Shown here in pieces: positions 23,217 through 31,855 of a stretch of DNA of 43,254 nt (the stretch's first letter is position 1; the number at the start of each line of letters is the position of its first letter). The translations under genes and the position numbers were made by a program. Where the stretch lies: the NCBI RefSeq assembly GCF_024721315.2, contig NZ_JANFAK020000065.1:1-43254 (forward strand). The letters are read 5' to 3'. Source of the stretch: Streptomyces sp. Isolate_45 (GTDB lineage Bacteria > Actinomycetota > Actinomycetes > Streptomycetales > Streptomycetaceae). The notes beneath the pieces are model-generated. The model was not told the origin of the DNA, ran no database searches, and saw nothing but the letters and a program-made list of their open reading frames with translations.

Positions 23217-23970
23217 GATCTCGGACGAGATCCTCTCGTTCGCGTTGCCGACCGGGGAGAACCCCTTCGCGGAGCTGTCCGCTTCGGCCCGTATGGAAGA
23301 CGCGGGAAAAGGCCGGCGAGGCGCCGTGCTCACCCGGATCGACGACGCGGGTGACGTGCCCCTCGTACGCACCACCACTCGGTACGGCAGCCCGGCACGG
23401 TGTTTCCGGGCGGCGCACGAACGGCTGGCGCGGACGATTCAAGAACGAGCGGGGCTGTCGGTCGGCTTCAACAACGCTCTCATCGAGAATTACACGAACG
23501 CGTACCGAACCATGGGCAGTCATTCCGATCAGGCCCTCGACCTTGCCGACGAGTCGTTCGTCGCCGTCTTCTCCTGCTATCAACATCCCGAAGCGGGCCC
23601 GCCGAGGAAGCTGATCTTCGAAACGAAGGGATCCGGCGGCGAGAAGTTCGAGATCCCGCTCACGCACAACGGTGTCGTCGCGTTCTCCGTCGCCTCGAAC
23701 CGGCTGCTCAAGCACCGGATCGTGTTGGAGGCGCCCGTCGGGACGGCGGACAACCAATGGTTGGGCGTGACCTTCAGAACGTCGAAGACCCTCGTTCGGT
23801 TCCGCGACGGACACGCGTACCTCCCGCAGGGCGCGCGCCTCACGTCGGCCGACGACGAGCAGAGGCGCGAGTTCTACCGACTGCGGCGCCGTGAGAACGA
23901 CGAATCGGATTTCAGCTACCCCCTGCTGACGTACACCATCAGTGAGAGTGATCTGATGCCGCCGGTCTGA
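23200..23970 (+). CDS. AlkB-fold 2OG-Fe(II) oxygenase-like protein, short form
   Basis: A 256-residue protein with a complete AlkB-like core. FNNALIENYTN (about residues 90-100) precedes H108 and D110 in MGSHSDQALDL. The distal histidine H172 is in ASNRLLKHRI and the arginine R193 in LGVTFRTSKT. Spacing and flanking strands match AlkB demethylases and the preceding gene. The C-terminal tail is highly charged (REFYRLRRRENDESDF) and ends YTISESDL. The start is probably TTG 23200, overlapping the upstream gene by 17 bases with GGGAG 8-12 bases before it, implying coupled translation; ATG 23293 would remove part of the N-terminal region but keep the core. It ends at a long hairpin shared with cobN. 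Substrate is unknown: DNA, RNA, protein or metabolite are all open. Confidence 0.72.
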   Translation: MPPEPRISDEILSFALPTGENPFAELSASARMEDAGKGRRGAVLTRIDDAGDVPLVRTTTRYGSPARCFRAAHERLARTIQERAGLSVGFNNALIENYTNAYRTMGSHSDQALDLADESFVAVFSCYQHPEAGPPRKLIFETKGSGGEKFEIPLTHNGVVAFSVASNRLLKHRIVLEAPVGTADNQWLGVTFRTSKTLVRFRDGHAYLPQGARLTSADDEQRREFYRLRRRENDESDFSYPLLTYTISESDLMPPV

Positions 23971-23988
23971 CCCGCGGGCCCGGAGGTT

Positions 23989-24025
23989 CCGGCGGCATGC
24001 GCGCAAAAGGGGCGCATGCCGCCGG
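23989..24025. terminator. Bidirectional terminator between the oxygenase pair and cobN
   Basis: CCGGCGGCATGCGC (23989-24002) and GCGCATGCCGCCGG (24012-24025) form a perfect 14-bp stem with a 9-base loop. It lies between two converging stop codons (23970 and 24039). Confidence 0.85.
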
Positions 24026-24038
24026 AGAGCAGGGGCTG

Positions 24039-27000
24039 TTACTCCGCCTCGCCCTCCAGGTTGCCCTCCGTGTCCAGGTAGACCTGGCGCAGGGATTCCA
24101 GGATCTGCGGGTCCGGCTTCTCCCACATGCCGCGGGACTCCGCTTCCAGCAGGCGCTCGGCGATGCCGTGCAGGGCCCAGGGGTTGGCCTCCTCCAGGAA
24201 GGCACGGTTGGTCGGGTCCAGGACGTACGTTTCCGTCAGCTTGTCGTACATCCAGTCGGCGACCACCCCGGTCGTGGCGTCGTAGCCGAAGAGGTAGTCG
24301 ACCGTCGCCGCCAGCTCGAAGGCGCCCTTGTAGCCGTGGCGACGCATCGCCTCGATCCACTTGGGGTTGACGACGCGGGCGCGGAAGACGCGGGAGGTCT
24401 CCTCCACCAGGGTCCGGGTCTTGACCGTCTCCGGGCGGGTGGAGTCGCCGATGTACGCCTCCGGGGCCGTGCCGCGCAGCGCGCGGACCGTGGCCACCAT
24501 GCCGCCGTGGTACTGGAAGTAGTCGTCGGAGTCCGCGATGTCGTGCTCGCGGGTGTCCGTGTTCTTCGCCGCGACGGTGATCCGCTTGTAGGCGGTCTCC
24601 ATCTCGTCCCGGGCCGGGCGTCCTTCGAGACCGCGGCCGTACGCGTACCCGCCCCACACCGTGTAGACCTCCGCGAGGTCGGCGTCCGTGCGCCAGTCGC
24701 GGGAGTCGATCAGCTGGAGGATGCCGGCGCCGTACGTGCCCGGACGGGACCCGAAGATACGGGTCGTCGCGCGCCGCTCGTCACCGTGCTCGGCCAGGTC
24801 CGCCTGGGCGTGGGCGCGCACGAAGTTCGACTCCGCGGGCTCGTCCAGGGACGCCGCCAACCGCACCGCGTCGTCGAGGAGGCCGATCACGTGCGGGAAC
24901 GCGTCGCGGAAGAAGCCCGAGATGCGCAGCGTCACGTCGATACGAGGGCGCCCCAGCTCGGCGAGCGGGACCGCCTCGATGCCGGTGACGCGGCGCGAGG
25001 CCTCGTCCCACACCGGGCGGACGCCCAGCAGCGACAGGGCCTCGGCGATGTCGTCGCCCGCCGTGCGCATCGCGCTGGTGCCCCACAGGGACAGGCCCAC
25101 CGAGGCCGGCCACTCGCCGTTGTCGGTGCGGTAGCGGGTCAGCAGGGACTCCGCGAGCGCCTGACCCGTCTCCCACGCGAGGCGGGACGGGACGGCCTTC
25201 GGGTCGACCGAGTAGAAGTTCCGGCCGGTCGGCAGGACGTTGACCAGACCGCGCAGCGGGGACCCGGACGGGCCGGCCGGCACGAAGGAGCCGTCCAGGG
25301 CGGACACCACGTGGGCGATCTCGTCCGTCGTGCCCGCCAGGCGCGGCACGACCTCGCGCGCCGCGAAGTCCAGTACGGCCGCCACGTCCGCGGAGTGGCC
25401 CGCCGCGACCTCGGCGACCGCGTCCGCGGACCAGCCCGCGTCCTCCATCGCCTGCACCAGCGCGCGGGCCTGCTCCTCGACCGCGTCGGCCGAGGTGCGC
25501 GTGGCCGCCGACTCGTCCAGGCCCAGCGCCTCGCGCAGACCCGGCAGGGCCGTCGTACCGCCCCAGATCTGGCGGGCGCGCAGGATCGCGAGGACCAGGT
25601 TCACCCGGGCCGCACCGGTCGGCGCGCCGCCGAGCACGTGCAGCCCGTCGCGGATCTGGGCGTCCTTGACCTCGCACAGCCACCCGTCGACGTGGAGCAG
25701 GAAGTCGTCGAAGCCGTCGTCGTCCGGACGCTCCTCCAGACCCAGGTCGTGGTCCAGCTTCGCAGCCTGGATCAGGGTCCAGATCTGCGCGCGGATCGCC
25801 GGCAGCTTCGACGGGTCCATCGCCGAGATCTGCGCGTACTCGTCGAGGTGCTGCTCCAGCCGGGCGATGTCGCCGTACGACTCCGCACGCGCCATCGGCG
25901 GCACCAGGTGGTCGACCAGGGTGGCGTGCACGCGGCGCTTGGCCTGCGTGCCCTCGCCCGGGTCGTTGACCAGGAACGGGTAGATCAACGGCAGGTCCCC
26001 GAGCGCGGCGTCGGGCGCGCAGGACGCGGACAGGCCCGCGTTCTTGCCCGGCAGCCACTCCAGGTTCCCGTGCTTGCCCAGGTGGATCATCGCGTCGGCG
26101 CCGAAGCCGCCGTCCTGCTCGCGGGCCTGGATCCAGCGGTACGCGGCCAGGTAGTGGTGCGACGGGGGCAGGTCCGGGTCGTGGTAGATCGCGATCGGGT
26201 TCTCGCCGAAGCCGCGCGGCGGCTGGATCAGGATCAGCAGGTTCCCGCGGCGCAGCGCCGCGAGGACGATGTCCCCCTCCGGGTTCGCGGAGTGGTCGAC
26301 GAACATGTTGCCGGGGGCCTCGCCCCAGTGCCGCTCCACGCTCTCGCGCAGCTCGGCCGGCAGCTGCGCGAACCAGCGCCGGTAGTCGGCGGCCGGGATG
26401 CGGACCGGGTTGCGGGCCAGCTGCTCCTCGGTCAGCCAGTCCTGGTCGTGGCCGCCCGCCTCGATCAGCGCGCGGATCAGCTCGTCGCCGTCCCCGGAGA
26501 CCAGCCCCGGGATGCCGTCCGCGGGACCGAAGTCGTAGCCGCCGGCGATCAGGGTGCGCAGCAGCTCCACGGCGCTGGCCGGGGTGTCCAGGCCGACCGC
26601 GTTGCCGATGCGGGAGTGCTTGGTGGGGTACGCGGAGAGGACCAGGGCGACCTTCTTGTCGCGCCGGTCGATGTGCCGCAGTCGGGCGTGGCGCACGGCG
26701 ATCCCGGCCACGCGGGCGGCGCGCTCCGGATCGGCGACGTAGGCGGGCAGACCGTCCTCGTCGATCTCCTTGAAGGAGAACGGGACGGTGATCAGGCGGC
26801 CGTCGAACTCGGGGACGGCGACCTGCGTCGCGGCGTCCAGCGGGGACAGCCCCTCGTCGTTCTCCTCCCACGTGCCGCGCGACCCGGTCAGGCACAGGGC
26901 CTGCAGGATCGGCACGCCGAGCGAGGCGAGGGCGCCCGCGTCCCAGGACTCGTCGTCGCCGCCCGCGGAGGCGGTCGCGGGGCGGGTGCCGCCGGCCGCG

Positions 27001-27656
27001 AGGACCGTCGTGACGACCGCGTCCACCGACTCCAGGGCGGTGATCAGCTCCGGCTCGGGGGTGCGCAGGGAGGACACGTACAGCGGCAGCACCTGTGCGT
27101 CATGGGCCTCGACGGCCTCGCACAGGGCGTGCACGAAGGCGGTGTTGCCGCTCATCTGGTGGGCGCGGTAGTACAGCACGGCGACGACCGGACCGGTGGT
27201 GCGGCCCGGGGTGCGTTCCAGGGGGCCCCAGGTCGCGGAGGCGGCGGGCGGCTCGAAGCCGTGACCGGTCAGCAGGACCGTGTCGGAGAGGAAGCGGGCG
27301 AGCTGGTCCAGGTTGGCCGGGCCGCCGTGCGCGAGGTAGCCGTGCGCCTCGGCGGCGATGCCGATCGGGACGGTGGACGCCTCCATCAGCTGCGCGTCCG
27401 GGGCCTGTTCGCCGGTCAGCACGACCACCGGGCGGGTCTGGCCGGGCGCCAGCAGCAGGTCGAGGCCCTCCTGCCAGGCGCGCAGGCCGCCGAGGAGGCG
27501 TACGACGACCAGGTCGACGCCGTCGAGGAGCCCGGGGAGGTCGTCCAGCGGGAGACGGGAGGGGTTCGCGAACCGGTACGGGACGGGGCCGTCCGCCGTG
27601 TTCGCCGCGCGGGCGCTCAGCAGATCGGTGTCGGACGTCGACAGCAGCAGGATCAT
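24039..27656 (-). CDS. cobN: Aerobic cobaltochelatase subunit CobN
   Basis: The 1205-residue large subunit of the ATP-dependent CobNST cobaltochelatase, which inserts cobalt into hydrogenobyrinate a,c-diamide. Typical CobN/BchH segments are seen: YYRAHQMSGNTAFVHALCEA, AYPTKHSRIGNAVGLDTPAS, MIHLGKHGNLEWLPGKN, YPFLVNDPGEGTQAKRRVHA, then a long helical region and the C-terminal GTYGAGILQLIDSRDW, followed by WGGYAYGRG. The HLGKHGNLEWLPGK stretch (about residues 520-535) carries conserved histidines. ATG 27656 has GAGGAAGG upstream. A cobalamin riboswitch precedes it, so B12 should reduce its expression. The CobS/CobT or ChlI/D-type partners are not in this window. It is transcribed alone and converges with the oxygenase pair. 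The length is about normal for actinobacterial CobN. Confidence 0.96.
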   Translation of the reverse strand: MILLLSTSDTDLLSARAANTADGPVPYRFANPSRLPLDDLPGLLDGVDLVVVRLLGGLRAWQEGLDLLLAPGQTRPVVVLTGEQAPDAQLMEASTVPIGIAAEAHGYLAHGGPANLDQLARFLSDTVLLTGHGFEPPAASATWGPLERTPGRTTGPVVAVLYYRAHQMSGNTAFVHALCEAVEAHDAQVLPLYVSSLRTPEPELITALESVDAVVTTVLAAGGTRPATASAGGDDESWDAGALASLGVPILQALCLTGSRGTWEENDEGLSPLDAATQVAVPEFDGRLITVPFSFKEIDEDGLPAYVADPERAARVAGIAVRHARLRHIDRRDKKVALVLSAYPTKHSRIGNAVGLDTPASAVELLRTLIAGGYDFGPADGIPGLVSGDGDELIRALIEAGGHDQDWLTEEQLARNPVRIPAADYRRWFAQLPAELRESVERHWGEAPGNMFVDHSANPEGDIVLAALRRGNLLILIQPPRGFGENPIAIYHDPDLPPSHHYLAAYRWIQAREQDGGFGADAMIHLGKHGNLEWLPGKNAGLSASCAPDAALGDLPLIYPFLVNDPGEGTQAKRRVHATLVDHLVPPMARAESYGDIARLEQHLDEYAQISAMDPSKLPAIRAQIWTLIQAAKLDHDLGLEERPDDDGFDDFLLHVDGWLCEVKDAQIRDGLHVLGGAPTGAARVNLVLAILRARQIWGGTTALPGLREALGLDESAATRTSADAVEEQARALVQAMEDAGWSADAVAEVAAGHSADVAAVLDFAAREVVPRLAGTTDEIAHVVSALDGSFVPAGPSGSPLRGLVNVLPTGRNFYSVDPKAVPSRLAWETGQALAESLLTRYRTDNGEWPASVGLSLWGTSAMRTAGDDIAEALSLLGVRPVWDEASRRVTGIEAVPLAELGRPRIDVTLRISGFFRDAFPHVIGLLDDAVRLAASLDEPAESNFVRAHAQADLAEHGDERRATTRIFGSRPGTYGAGILQLIDSRDWRTDADLAEVYTVWGGYAYGRGLEGRPARDEMETAYKRITVAAKNTDTREHDIADSDDYFQYHGGMVATVRALRGTAPEAYIGDSTRPETVKTRTLVEETSRVFRARVVNPKWIEAMRRHGYKGAFELAATVDYLFGYDATTGVVADWMYDKLTETYVLDPTNRAFLEEANPWALHGIAERLLEAESRGMWEKPDPQILESLRQVYLDTEGNLEGEAE

Positions 27657-27667
27657 GCGGCGGCAGG

Positions 27668-27692
27668 CCTTCCTCGGGGTTTCCGCGCCCCG
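27668..27692 (-). promoter_or_regulatory. Ribosome site of cobN beside a sequestering hairpin
   Basis: On the minus strand CGGGG and CCCCG (27675-27692) form a short stem directly next to the ribosome site GAGGAAGG (27668-27675), overlapping its first base. It is a plausible expression platform for translational control by the upstream riboswitch. Confidence 0.45.
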
Positions 27693-27699
27693 GGCAGTG

Positions 27700-27835
27700 T
27701 GAGGACAGCGGGAGTTCCTGACTCACCCCGGTCGCCGGATCGCTCCGCGGGGTTCACAGTGGCGGGACCGCGCCGGATTCGCACCGGGCTTCCTCCCATG
27801 TCGCCGTCCTCGGCGATGACGGGCCGAACGGTCCG
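27700..27835 (-). ncRNA. Cobalamin riboswitch upstream of cobN
   Basis: Read on the minus strand, the leader contains the conserved cobalamin-riboswitch elements in order: GGGAGGAAGCCCGGTGCGAA, the B12 box GCCACTG (27757-27763) and GAGTCAGGAAC (27714-27724). A paired GTCATCGCC/GGCGAC stem stands at the 5' side. It lies 50-180 bases before the cobN start. These elements bind adenosylcobalamin or related forms and lower expression of B12 genes. The exact ends are approximate. Confidence 0.93.
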
Positions 27836-27924
27836 TCGAAAGGTCATCCTAGGCGGCCGGGTCCCCGGCCGGAATGTTCGGGGTGGCCGGGTGCCGGTGC
27901 GGGTGCCGGTGCGGGTGTGTTGGG

Positions 27925-27989
27925 GGGGCTCTGCCCCGGGCCCCGCGCCTCAAACGCCGGCGGGGCTGGATCGGGCGGGCGTCGGTGGG
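27925..27989. repeat. 65-bp intergenic repeat, copy 1
   Basis: It begins GGGGCTCTGCCCC (a small hairpin), continues with CCCCGC...GCGGGG, a second stem enclosing CCTCAAACG, and ends GGATCGGGCGGGCG. It matches the copy at 28032-28096 at 61 of 65 positions. Similar hairpin-bearing sequences are frequent between Streptomyces genes. Confidence 0.8.
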
Positions 27990-28031
27990 AGCGGGGTCGG
28001 TGGCGCGGGGTGCGGGTGCCGGTGTGTCGGC

Positions 28032-28096
28032 GGGGCTCTGCCCCGGGGCCCGCGCCTCGAACGCCGGCGGGGCCGGATCGGGCGGGTGTCGGTGGG
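28032..28096. repeat. 65-bp intergenic repeat, copy 2
   Basis: The second direct copy begins 107 bp after the first, with four substitutions (for example CTCGAACG for CTCAAACG) that mostly leave the stems intact. The copies may act as terminators or spread as a dispersed repeat. Confidence 0.8.
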
Positions 28097-28168
28097 GCCC
28101 GGTGGGTTGTGGCTGGTCCGGGGGGTGGGGTGGCGACGGACACAGGTCGGGGTGGGGGAATCGTGGGT

Positions 28169-29524
28169 ATGCTCGCGGCCATGCCCCAGCCCCCTTCCGC
28201 CGCGTCGCGGGACGAACCCGTCATGCGGGAACGCGGTGACGCCTGCCCCGGCGCGCTGCGCCTGCACGCGGCGGACGACGGGCTGCTGGCGCGGGTCCGG
28301 ATCCCCGGCGGGCTGCTCACGGTGGAGCAGGCGACCGTGCTCGGGCTCGCGGCGGACCGGTTCGGCGACGGGCACCTGGAACTCACCTCGCGCGGCAACG
28401 TCCAGCTCCGGGGCCTGACGGAGGACTGCGGCGCGGGACTGGCGAAGCTGCTGACGGCGGCCGGCCTGCTGCCCGCGCCCACCCACGAACGCGTGCGCAA
28501 CATCGTGGCGACCCCCGTGTCCGGGCTCTTCGACGACGGACGGCCCGACGTCACGCCGTGGGTCGGGGAACTGGACCGGCTGCTGTGCGCGAGCACCCGC
28601 GCGGCCGCCCTGTCCGGGCGGTTCCTGTTCGCCCTCGACGACGGCCGCGGCGACGTCGCCGCGCTCGACCCCGACGTGACCGCCCTCGCCCTGCCCGCCG
28701 GCCGGGCGCTGATCCGCCTCGGCGCGGCCGAAGGGGCCCTCGAAGTCGCCACCGCCGACGCCCCCCGAGCGGCGCTGCTGGCCGCCGAGTACTTCCTGGA
28801 CACGGCCGACTCCGCCGGTACCCGCGCCTGGCGCGTCGCCGAGCTGCCCGACCGACACGGCCTGCGCGCCGACGAGTTGGGGCGGCGCCTGGCCGCCGCC
28901 GGGATCGACGCCACCCCCGTGTCCGACGTGCGGTGGCCGTACGCGCCGCCGCCGCGCCCCTGGGGCACCGGCGCGGGAGACCTGACCCCCCTGTGCGTGC
29001 TGCCGCCCCTGGGCCGGATCGACTCCGGCCAGTGGAAGCTGCTCGTACAAGTCGCCTCCCGGGGCAGGGGCGGTCTGCGGATCACCCCCTGGCGGACCGT
29101 CATCCTGCCGATGGCGAGCACCCGTAGGCCCATCAACGGCGCCGACCGGATCGAGTCGGCCGGTCTGGTCATCCGGGCCGACGACCCCTGGCAATCCGTC
29201 ACCGCCTGTACGGGGCGGCCCGGTTGTGCCAAATCCCTGGCCGACGTACGGGCCGACGCGCGCGCGGTCGTCGCCGGGTCGACCGGAGCGCTGCCCGTGC
29301 ACTGGTCCGGCTGCGAGCGCCGGTGCGGGCATCCGCGCGGCACCGCCTGGGTGGACCTCGTCGCCACCGGGGACGCGTACGCGCTCTCCGTGCACGGGCG
29401 GGACCCCGTACCGGCCGACCGCGAAGGCCTGGCCGCCGCACTCAAGGCCGCGCGTGACAGCGGCGACGGCGAGAGCGGCGACAACGTCGGCACCACCAGC
29501 ACGTCCACCTCACCGCCGCAGTGA
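28169..29524 (+). CDS. cobG: Precorrin-3B synthase CobG
   Basis: A protein of about 451 residues from the nitrite/sulfite reductase fold. It has two ferredoxin-like half domains and a [4Fe-4S] ligand set C347, C353, C382 and C386 (CTGRPGC, then CERRC; C-x5-C-x28-C-x3-C). The landmark ELTSRGNVQLRGL is also typical. CobG uses O2 to hydroxylate C20 of precorrin-3A and form the gamma-lactone, which sets the aerobic cobalamin route. The start may be ATG 28169 (with GGGGGA 10 bases upstream) or ATG 28181; both keep the fold. The Ser/Thr/Gly-rich last 25 residues are not conserved. It is the first gene of cobG-cobH-cobIJ, and cobH starts 13 bases after its stop. Confidence 0.93.
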   Translation: MLAAMPQPPSAASRDEPVMRERGDACPGALRLHAADDGLLARVRIPGGLLTVEQATVLGLAADRFGDGHLELTSRGNVQLRGLTEDCGAGLAKLLTAAGLLPAPTHERVRNIVATPVSGLFDDGRPDVTPWVGELDRLLCASTRAAALSGRFLFALDDGRGDVAALDPDVTALALPAGRALIRLGAAEGALEVATADAPRAALLAAEYFLDTADSAGTRAWRVAELPDRHGLRADELGRRLAAAGIDATPVSDVRWPYAPPPRPWGTGAGDLTPLCVLPPLGRIDSGQWKLLVQVASRGRGGLRITPWRTVILPMASTRRPINGADRIESAGLVIRADDPWQSVTACTGRPGCAKSLADVRADARAVVAGSTGALPVHWSGCERRCGHPRGTAWVDLVATGDAYALSVHGRDPVPADREGLAAALKAARDSGDGESGDNVGTTSTSTSPPQ

Positions 29525-29537
29525 AGACAGTGAAGAA

Positions 29538-30185
29538 ATGAGCGAGTACACCGTGTTCGAGTACGAGAAGGACGGCGCGGCCATCTACCGCCAGTCCTTT
29601 GCCACGATCCGCGCCGAGGCGGACCTCTCCGGGCTGCCCGCCTCCGTCGCCCAGGTCGCGGTGCGCATGATTCACGCCTGCGGCATGACCGACCTCCCCC
29701 AGGACCTCGGATACACCCCCGAGGTCGTCCTGCGGGCTCGCGCCGCCCTGGAGGCCGGCGCGCCGATCCTCTGCGACGTCCAGATGGTCGCCAGCGGCGT
29801 CACCCGCAAGCGGCTGCCCGCCGACAACGAGGTGATCTGCACCCTCTCCGACCCGGCCGTACCGGAACTCGCCGCGAGGATGGGCACGACGCGCAGTGCC
29901 GCCGCCCTCGAAGTCTGGCGCGACCGGGGCCTGTTGGAAGGTTCCGTGATCGCCGTCGGCAACGCGCCGACCGCGCTGTTCCGGTTGCTGGAGATGATCG
30001 AGGAGGGCGCCCCGCGCCCCGCCGCCGTCATCGGCGTACCCGTCGGCTTCATCGGCGCCGCCGAGTCCAAGGACGCCCTCGCCGCGCACCCCTCGGGCCT
30101 CGACCACCTGATCGTGCGGGGCCGGCGCGGTGGCAGCGCCATCGCGGCCGCCGCCGTCAACGCCATCGCGAGCGTGGCCGAATGA
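29538..30185 (+). CDS. cobH: Precorrin-8X methylmutase CobH
   Basis: A 215-residue enzyme that moves the C11 methyl group of precorrin-8X to C12, giving hydrogenobyrinic acid. Conserved segments are VRMIHACGMTDL near residues 46-57 (with the active-site histidine H50), PILCDVQMVASGVTRKRLP, AVGNAPTALFRLLEMI and GVPVGFIGAAESKDAL. The length is normal for CobH/CbiC. ATG 29538 is 13 bases after cobG, and its last four bases ATGA also start cobIJ, so the three genes are translationally coupled. Confidence 0.96.
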   Translation: MSEYTVFEYEKDGAAIYRQSFATIRAEADLSGLPASVAQVAVRMIHACGMTDLPQDLGYTPEVVLRARAALEAGAPILCDVQMVASGVTRKRLPADNEVICTLSDPAVPELAARMGTTRSAAALEVWRDRGLLEGSVIAVGNAPTALFRLLEMIEEGAPRPAAVIGVPVGFIGAAESKDALAAHPSGLDHLIVRGRRGGSAIAAAAVNAIASVAE

Positions 30186-31681
30186 GCACCGCACCGGCCA
30201 AGGGACGCCTCTACGGCGTCGGGCTCGGCCCCGGCGACCCGTCCCTGATGACCCTGCGCGCCGTCGAGGTGATCGCCGAAGCCGACGTGGTGGCCTACCA
30301 CAGCGCCCGCCACGGGCGTTCCATCGCCCGCTCGATCGCCGCGAAGTACCTGCGCGACGACCACGTCGAGGAGCCGCTGGTCTACCCGGTCACCACCGAG
30401 ACCACTGATCACCCCGGCGGCTACCAGGGCGCGATGGAGGAGTTCTACGAGGCCTCCGCCGCCCGTCTCGCCGCCCACCTGGAAGCCGGCCGCACCGTCG
30501 CGGTGCTCGCGGAGGGCGACCCGCTCTTCTACGGCTCCTACATGCACATGCACAAGCGCCTCGCCGACCGCTACGAGGCCGAGGTGATCCCCGGAGTCAC
30601 CTCCGTGAGCGCCGCCGCCGCCCGGCTCGGCACCCCCCTCGTCGAGGGCGAGGAGGTGCTGACGATCCTGCCCGGCACCCTGTCGGAGGAGGAGCTGACG
30701 GCCCGGCTCGCCGCCACCGACTCGGCGGTCGTGATGAAGCTCGGCCGGACCTTCCCCACGGTCCGGCGGGCCATGGAGAACAGCGGCCGGCTCGCGGAGG
30801 CCCGCTACGTGGAGCGCGCCACGATGGAGGGCGAGCGCACCGGACTCCTGGCGGACACCGACCCGGAGTCGGTTCCGTACTTCGCCGTCGCCGTCGTGCC
30901 CAGCCGGATCGGCAACCCGGGCAGCGTGCCGTCCGGCCCCGGCGAGGTCGCCGTCGTCGGCACCGGCCCGGCCGGGCCGCTGTGGCTCACCGCCGAGACG
31001 CGGCGGGCGCTGGCCGACGCCGAGGTGCTCGTCGGGTACACGACCTACCTCGACCGGATCCCCGCCAGGCCGGGCCAGGTCCGGCACGGCTCCGACAACA
31101 AGGTGGAGTCCGAGCGGGCCGAGTTCGCCCTCGACCTCGCACGGCGCGGCAAGCGGGTGGCCGTGGTCTCCGGCGGCGACCCCGGGGTCTTCGCCATGGC
31201 CACCGCCGTCCTGGAGGTGGCCGCGCAGCCCGAGTACGAGGACGTGCCCGTACGGGTCCTGCCGGGGGTGACCGCGGCCAACGCGGCGGCCGCCGCGGCC
31301 GGAGCCCCGCTCGGCCACGACTACGCGACGATCTCGCTGTCCGACCGGCTCAAGCCCTGGGAGGTCATCGCGGAACGGCTGCGCGCCGCGGCCGCCGCCG
31401 ACCTGGTGCTCGCCCTGTACAACCCGGGCTCCCGCAGCCGCACCTGGCAGGTGGCGCAGGCCCGGGAGCTGCTCCTGGAGCTGCGGCCGCCGCAGACCCC
31501 GGTGGTCGTCGCTCGGGACGTGGGCGGTCCGGAGCAGTCGGTGCGGATCGTCACGCTGGCCGAACTGGAGCCGGCCGAGGTGGACATGCGCACCATCCTG
31601 CTGATCGGCTCCTCGCAGACCCGGGTCACCGAGCGGCCCGACGGGTCGAGGGTCACCTGGACGCCGCGCCGCTATCCCTGA
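30182..31681 (+). CDS. cobIJ: CobI-CobJ fusion: precorrin-2 C20- and precorrin-3B C17-methyltransferase
   Basis: A 499-residue fusion of two SAM-dependent uroporphyrinogen-type methyltransferases. Residues 1-250 are CobI: it opens GRLYGVGLGPGDPSLMTLRA, with LAEGDPLFYGSYMHMHKRL and VIPGVTSVSAAAARLGTPL. Residues 255-499 are CobJ: VAVVGTGPAGPLWLTAETRR, VVSGGDPGVFAMATAVLEVA, VLPGVTAANAAAAAAGAPLG and DYATISLSDRLKPWEVI. Both GxGPG and GGDP/EGDP SAM-binding motifs are intact in each half. The fusion is known in actinobacteria. It catalyses two non-consecutive steps, with CobG acting between them. It overlaps cobH by four bases and ends the plus-strand unit. Confidence 0.96.
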   Translation: MSTAPAKGRLYGVGLGPGDPSLMTLRAVEVIAEADVVAYHSARHGRSIARSIAAKYLRDDHVEEPLVYPVTTETTDHPGGYQGAMEEFYEASAARLAAHLEAGRTVAVLAEGDPLFYGSYMHMHKRLADRYEAEVIPGVTSVSAAAARLGTPLVEGEEVLTILPGTLSEEELTARLAATDSAVVMKLGRTFPTVRRAMENSGRLAEARYVERATMEGERTGLLADTDPESVPYFAVAVVPSRIGNPGSVPSGPGEVAVVGTGPAGPLWLTAETRRALADAEVLVGYTTYLDRIPARPGQVRHGSDNKVESERAEFALDLARRGKRVAVVSGGDPGVFAMATAVLEVAAQPEYEDVPVRVLPGVTAANAAAAAAGAPLGHDYATISLSDRLKPWEVIAERLRAAAAADLVLALYNPGSRSRTWQVAQARELLLELRPPQTPVVVARDVGGPEQSVRIVTLAELEPAEVDMRTILLIGSSQTRVTERPDGSRVTWTPRRYP

Positions 31682-31727
31682 GCCGCTCCGGCGGTCGACC
31701 CTCCGCGAAGAGCGGTAGGAGCGGGGC

Positions 31728-31752
31728 GGGACGGCGGAAGTCGCCCCGTCCC
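31728..31752. terminator. Possible bidirectional hairpin between cobIJ and cobK
   Basis: GGGACGG (31728-31734) pairs with CCGTCCC (31746-31752); an alternative GGGGCG/CGCCCC pairing overlaps it. It lies in the 174-bp convergent gap. No T tract follows. Confidence 0.4.
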
Positions 31753-31855
31753 GTTCCGTCGGCTCCCGCCCGTCCGGAACACCACGAGGACGACCGGCGG
31801 CGAGGAACCGCTTGCGCCGACGGGGGCGCGGGGCGGACGGGGCGTGGTGTCCGGG

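Larger units (their letters stand above)
27836..28168. other. Intergenic region between the cobN riboswitch and cobG
   Basis: This gap of about 330 bp holds no supported gene. The cobN promoter must lie at its left side, and two 65-bp repeats fill its middle. Low-complexity GGTGCGGGTGCCGGTGCGG-type runs surround them. No second riboswitch faces cobG. Confidence 0.6.

Noticed and set aside
27925..28096. CRISPR-like array
   Set aside because: There are only two copies, each 65 bp, with a single 42-bp interval and no cas genes. The units are hairpin-forming intergenic repeats.
27850..28168. Second cobalamin riboswitch facing cobG
   Set aside because: No GCCACTG box or AGTCAGGA element was found on the plus strand before cobG. 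The only complete set faces cobN.
23997..28418. Very long open frame antisense to cobN (over 1400 codons)
   Set aside because: It runs opposite to the clearly conserved cobN, crosses the riboswitch and repeats, and is Arg/Gly/Val-biased. It is a by-product of high-GC codon bias.
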